The position numbers were made by a program, and so were the translations under genes. The notes beneath the pieces were generated by a model that did not search any database, was not told where the DNA came from, and saw only the letters and a program-made list of their open reading frames with translations. A DNA stretch of 64,000 nt, from contig NC_045145.1 in NCBI RefSeq assembly GCF_008831285.2, forward strand, positions 16,322,040 through 16,386,039, written 5' to 3'. This DNA is from Nymphaea colorata (taxonomy: Eukaryota > Streptophyta > Magnoliopsida > Nymphaeales > Nymphaeaceae). Of the stretch, positions 63,128 to 64,000 are shown piece after piece; position 1 is the first letter of the stretch; every line of letters begins with the position of its first letter.

Positions 63128-63582
63128 TTGAACCGATCTAAAATATTAAAAAAAAAAAGTTAAAAAGTTAAAACCATAGTCACATGCTAAAAAGGGGAAA
63201 ACTACATATGATGGATTGATGGATGGAGACAACGGCGACGCTGAAAAGAGTAAAACTACAAATGAACAGTCATATGTTAGATGGAGTTGATCTAATAAAC
63301 GTCTGCCGGCGACAGTCAAAGCAGGGGAAACTACATACGATGCTCAAGACAGTCAAATGAAAAAATGAAACAAAATATTACTCTACATGCGACGCTAAAA
63401 GCCGGGCATATATAGAATACGAGAGGAAAAAACAAAAAAAATGTAAAAGCCCTAAAAACAGACAAATCAAAAAATAAAACAAGATAAAAGCTGCCGCCGT
63501 CAGCCGCCGAATCTTTTGCCGGGAGCCGTCTCGGTTAAGTTTTAACTTTTTTAAGTTTTTTTTATACTTTAGATCGGTTCAA
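63128..63582. mobile_element. TIR element with about 50-bp inverted ends
   Basis: The left arm TTGAACCGATCTAAAATATT followed by A-rich AAAGTTAAAACC (63128-63176) matches the reverse complement of the right arm (63533-63582; TTGAACCGATCTAAAGTATA on the opposite strand). The interior repeats GGGGAAACTACATA-type words near 63197 and 63326. It has no coding capacity and no target duplication that I could find. Family unknown. Confidence 0.55.
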
Positions 63583-64000
63583 AGTACTCAACCGTACCCA
63601 TCGGTTCGTGGGTCTCCGCCACGTACCACTGTGACATCGCGTAGAAATAAGAAACACCTCAAACGACAAAAGTACAAGAACAGGGAAACAAGCTTTACGT
63701 GACCGCAGGTCCTTGTCGGTTCAAGCTTCACGTACCAAACCAAAAGATTAGTAGTACATGAACAGTGGCACAAGAAAGTATAATTCATGAAGACCGCACG
63801 AATAAGATGCATCTTATGTTCTTGAGTCCGTTTACCAACGTGATACAGCAAGCTAATTAAGTAACTACTCTACATTTGCAAAGGATAGTGTGATTAATGA
63901 GCCTAACACGCACTTGAATTTAAAATGTGAAAAGCTTTACAGTATAAGCAAGAAGAAAATATCAATAAACTAGTAATTGTCTATAACAATATATATATAT
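63583..64000. other. Gene-free right end of the window
   Basis: No gene seen. The window ends in the beginning of a TA run. Confidence 0.5.

Overview
The window is nuclear DNA of a flowering plant. The genes carry many introns with plant-type splice sites, the families are plant-specific (R2R3-MYB, StMADS11-clade MADS box, PPR, MIZ1/DUF617, patatin-like lipase, flavonoid-type 2-oxoglutarate dioxygenase), and the intergenic DNA is AT-rich, with long (TA)n and (GA)n microsatellites and decayed transposons. I cannot fix the species. It is not grass-like, and the very long TA tracts would fit an early-diverging angiosperm such as a water lily, but that is only a guess.

Layout. (1) 225-5064, minus: a seven-exon histidine phosphatase of the phosphoglycerate mutase-like type. 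(2) 5065-11646: gene-poor, with MITE, SINE and palindrome debris. (3) 11647-12312, plus: intronless MIZU-KUSSEI1-like (DUF617) gene. (4) 12313-17850: no gene; a solo TRIM LTR and two inverted-repeat elements. (5) 17851-18540, minus: intronless R2R3-MYB of the MYB44/73 type. (6) 22383-27975, minus: eight-exon cyclophilin-40 (SQUINT orthologue), 361 aa after splicing. (7) about 30701-38971, minus: SVP/JOINTLESS-type MIKC MADS-box gene, with seven well-defined exons and a tentative eighth. (8) 43230-44770, minus: a decayed PLS-type PPR pseudogene. (9) 46008-46437: a very small TRIM retroelement. (10) 48246-52905, plus: five-exon patatin-like lipid acyl hydrolase, 405 aa. (11) 54240-55900: a broken Ty1/copia fragment. 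(12) 56101-57956: a non-autonomous inverted-repeat DNA transposon carrying PPR gene pieces (Pack-type). (13) 58402-59830, minus: three-exon flavonol-synthase-like dioxygenase, 331 aa. (14) 59831-64000: no gene; a long TC/TA microsatellite and one inverted-repeat element.

The genes do not form a pathway or cluster. Exon boundaries were worked out by hand, and every internal junction of the five multi-exon genes keeps the reading frame. Two neighbouring genes (CYP40 and the SVP-like gene) each need one GC-AG intron. Other points of note are the Pack-type element, which can be compared with an unoccupied copy of its target next door; a 90-codon open in-frame extension ahead of the PGM-like start; and replacement of two flavonoid-contact residues in the dioxygenase.
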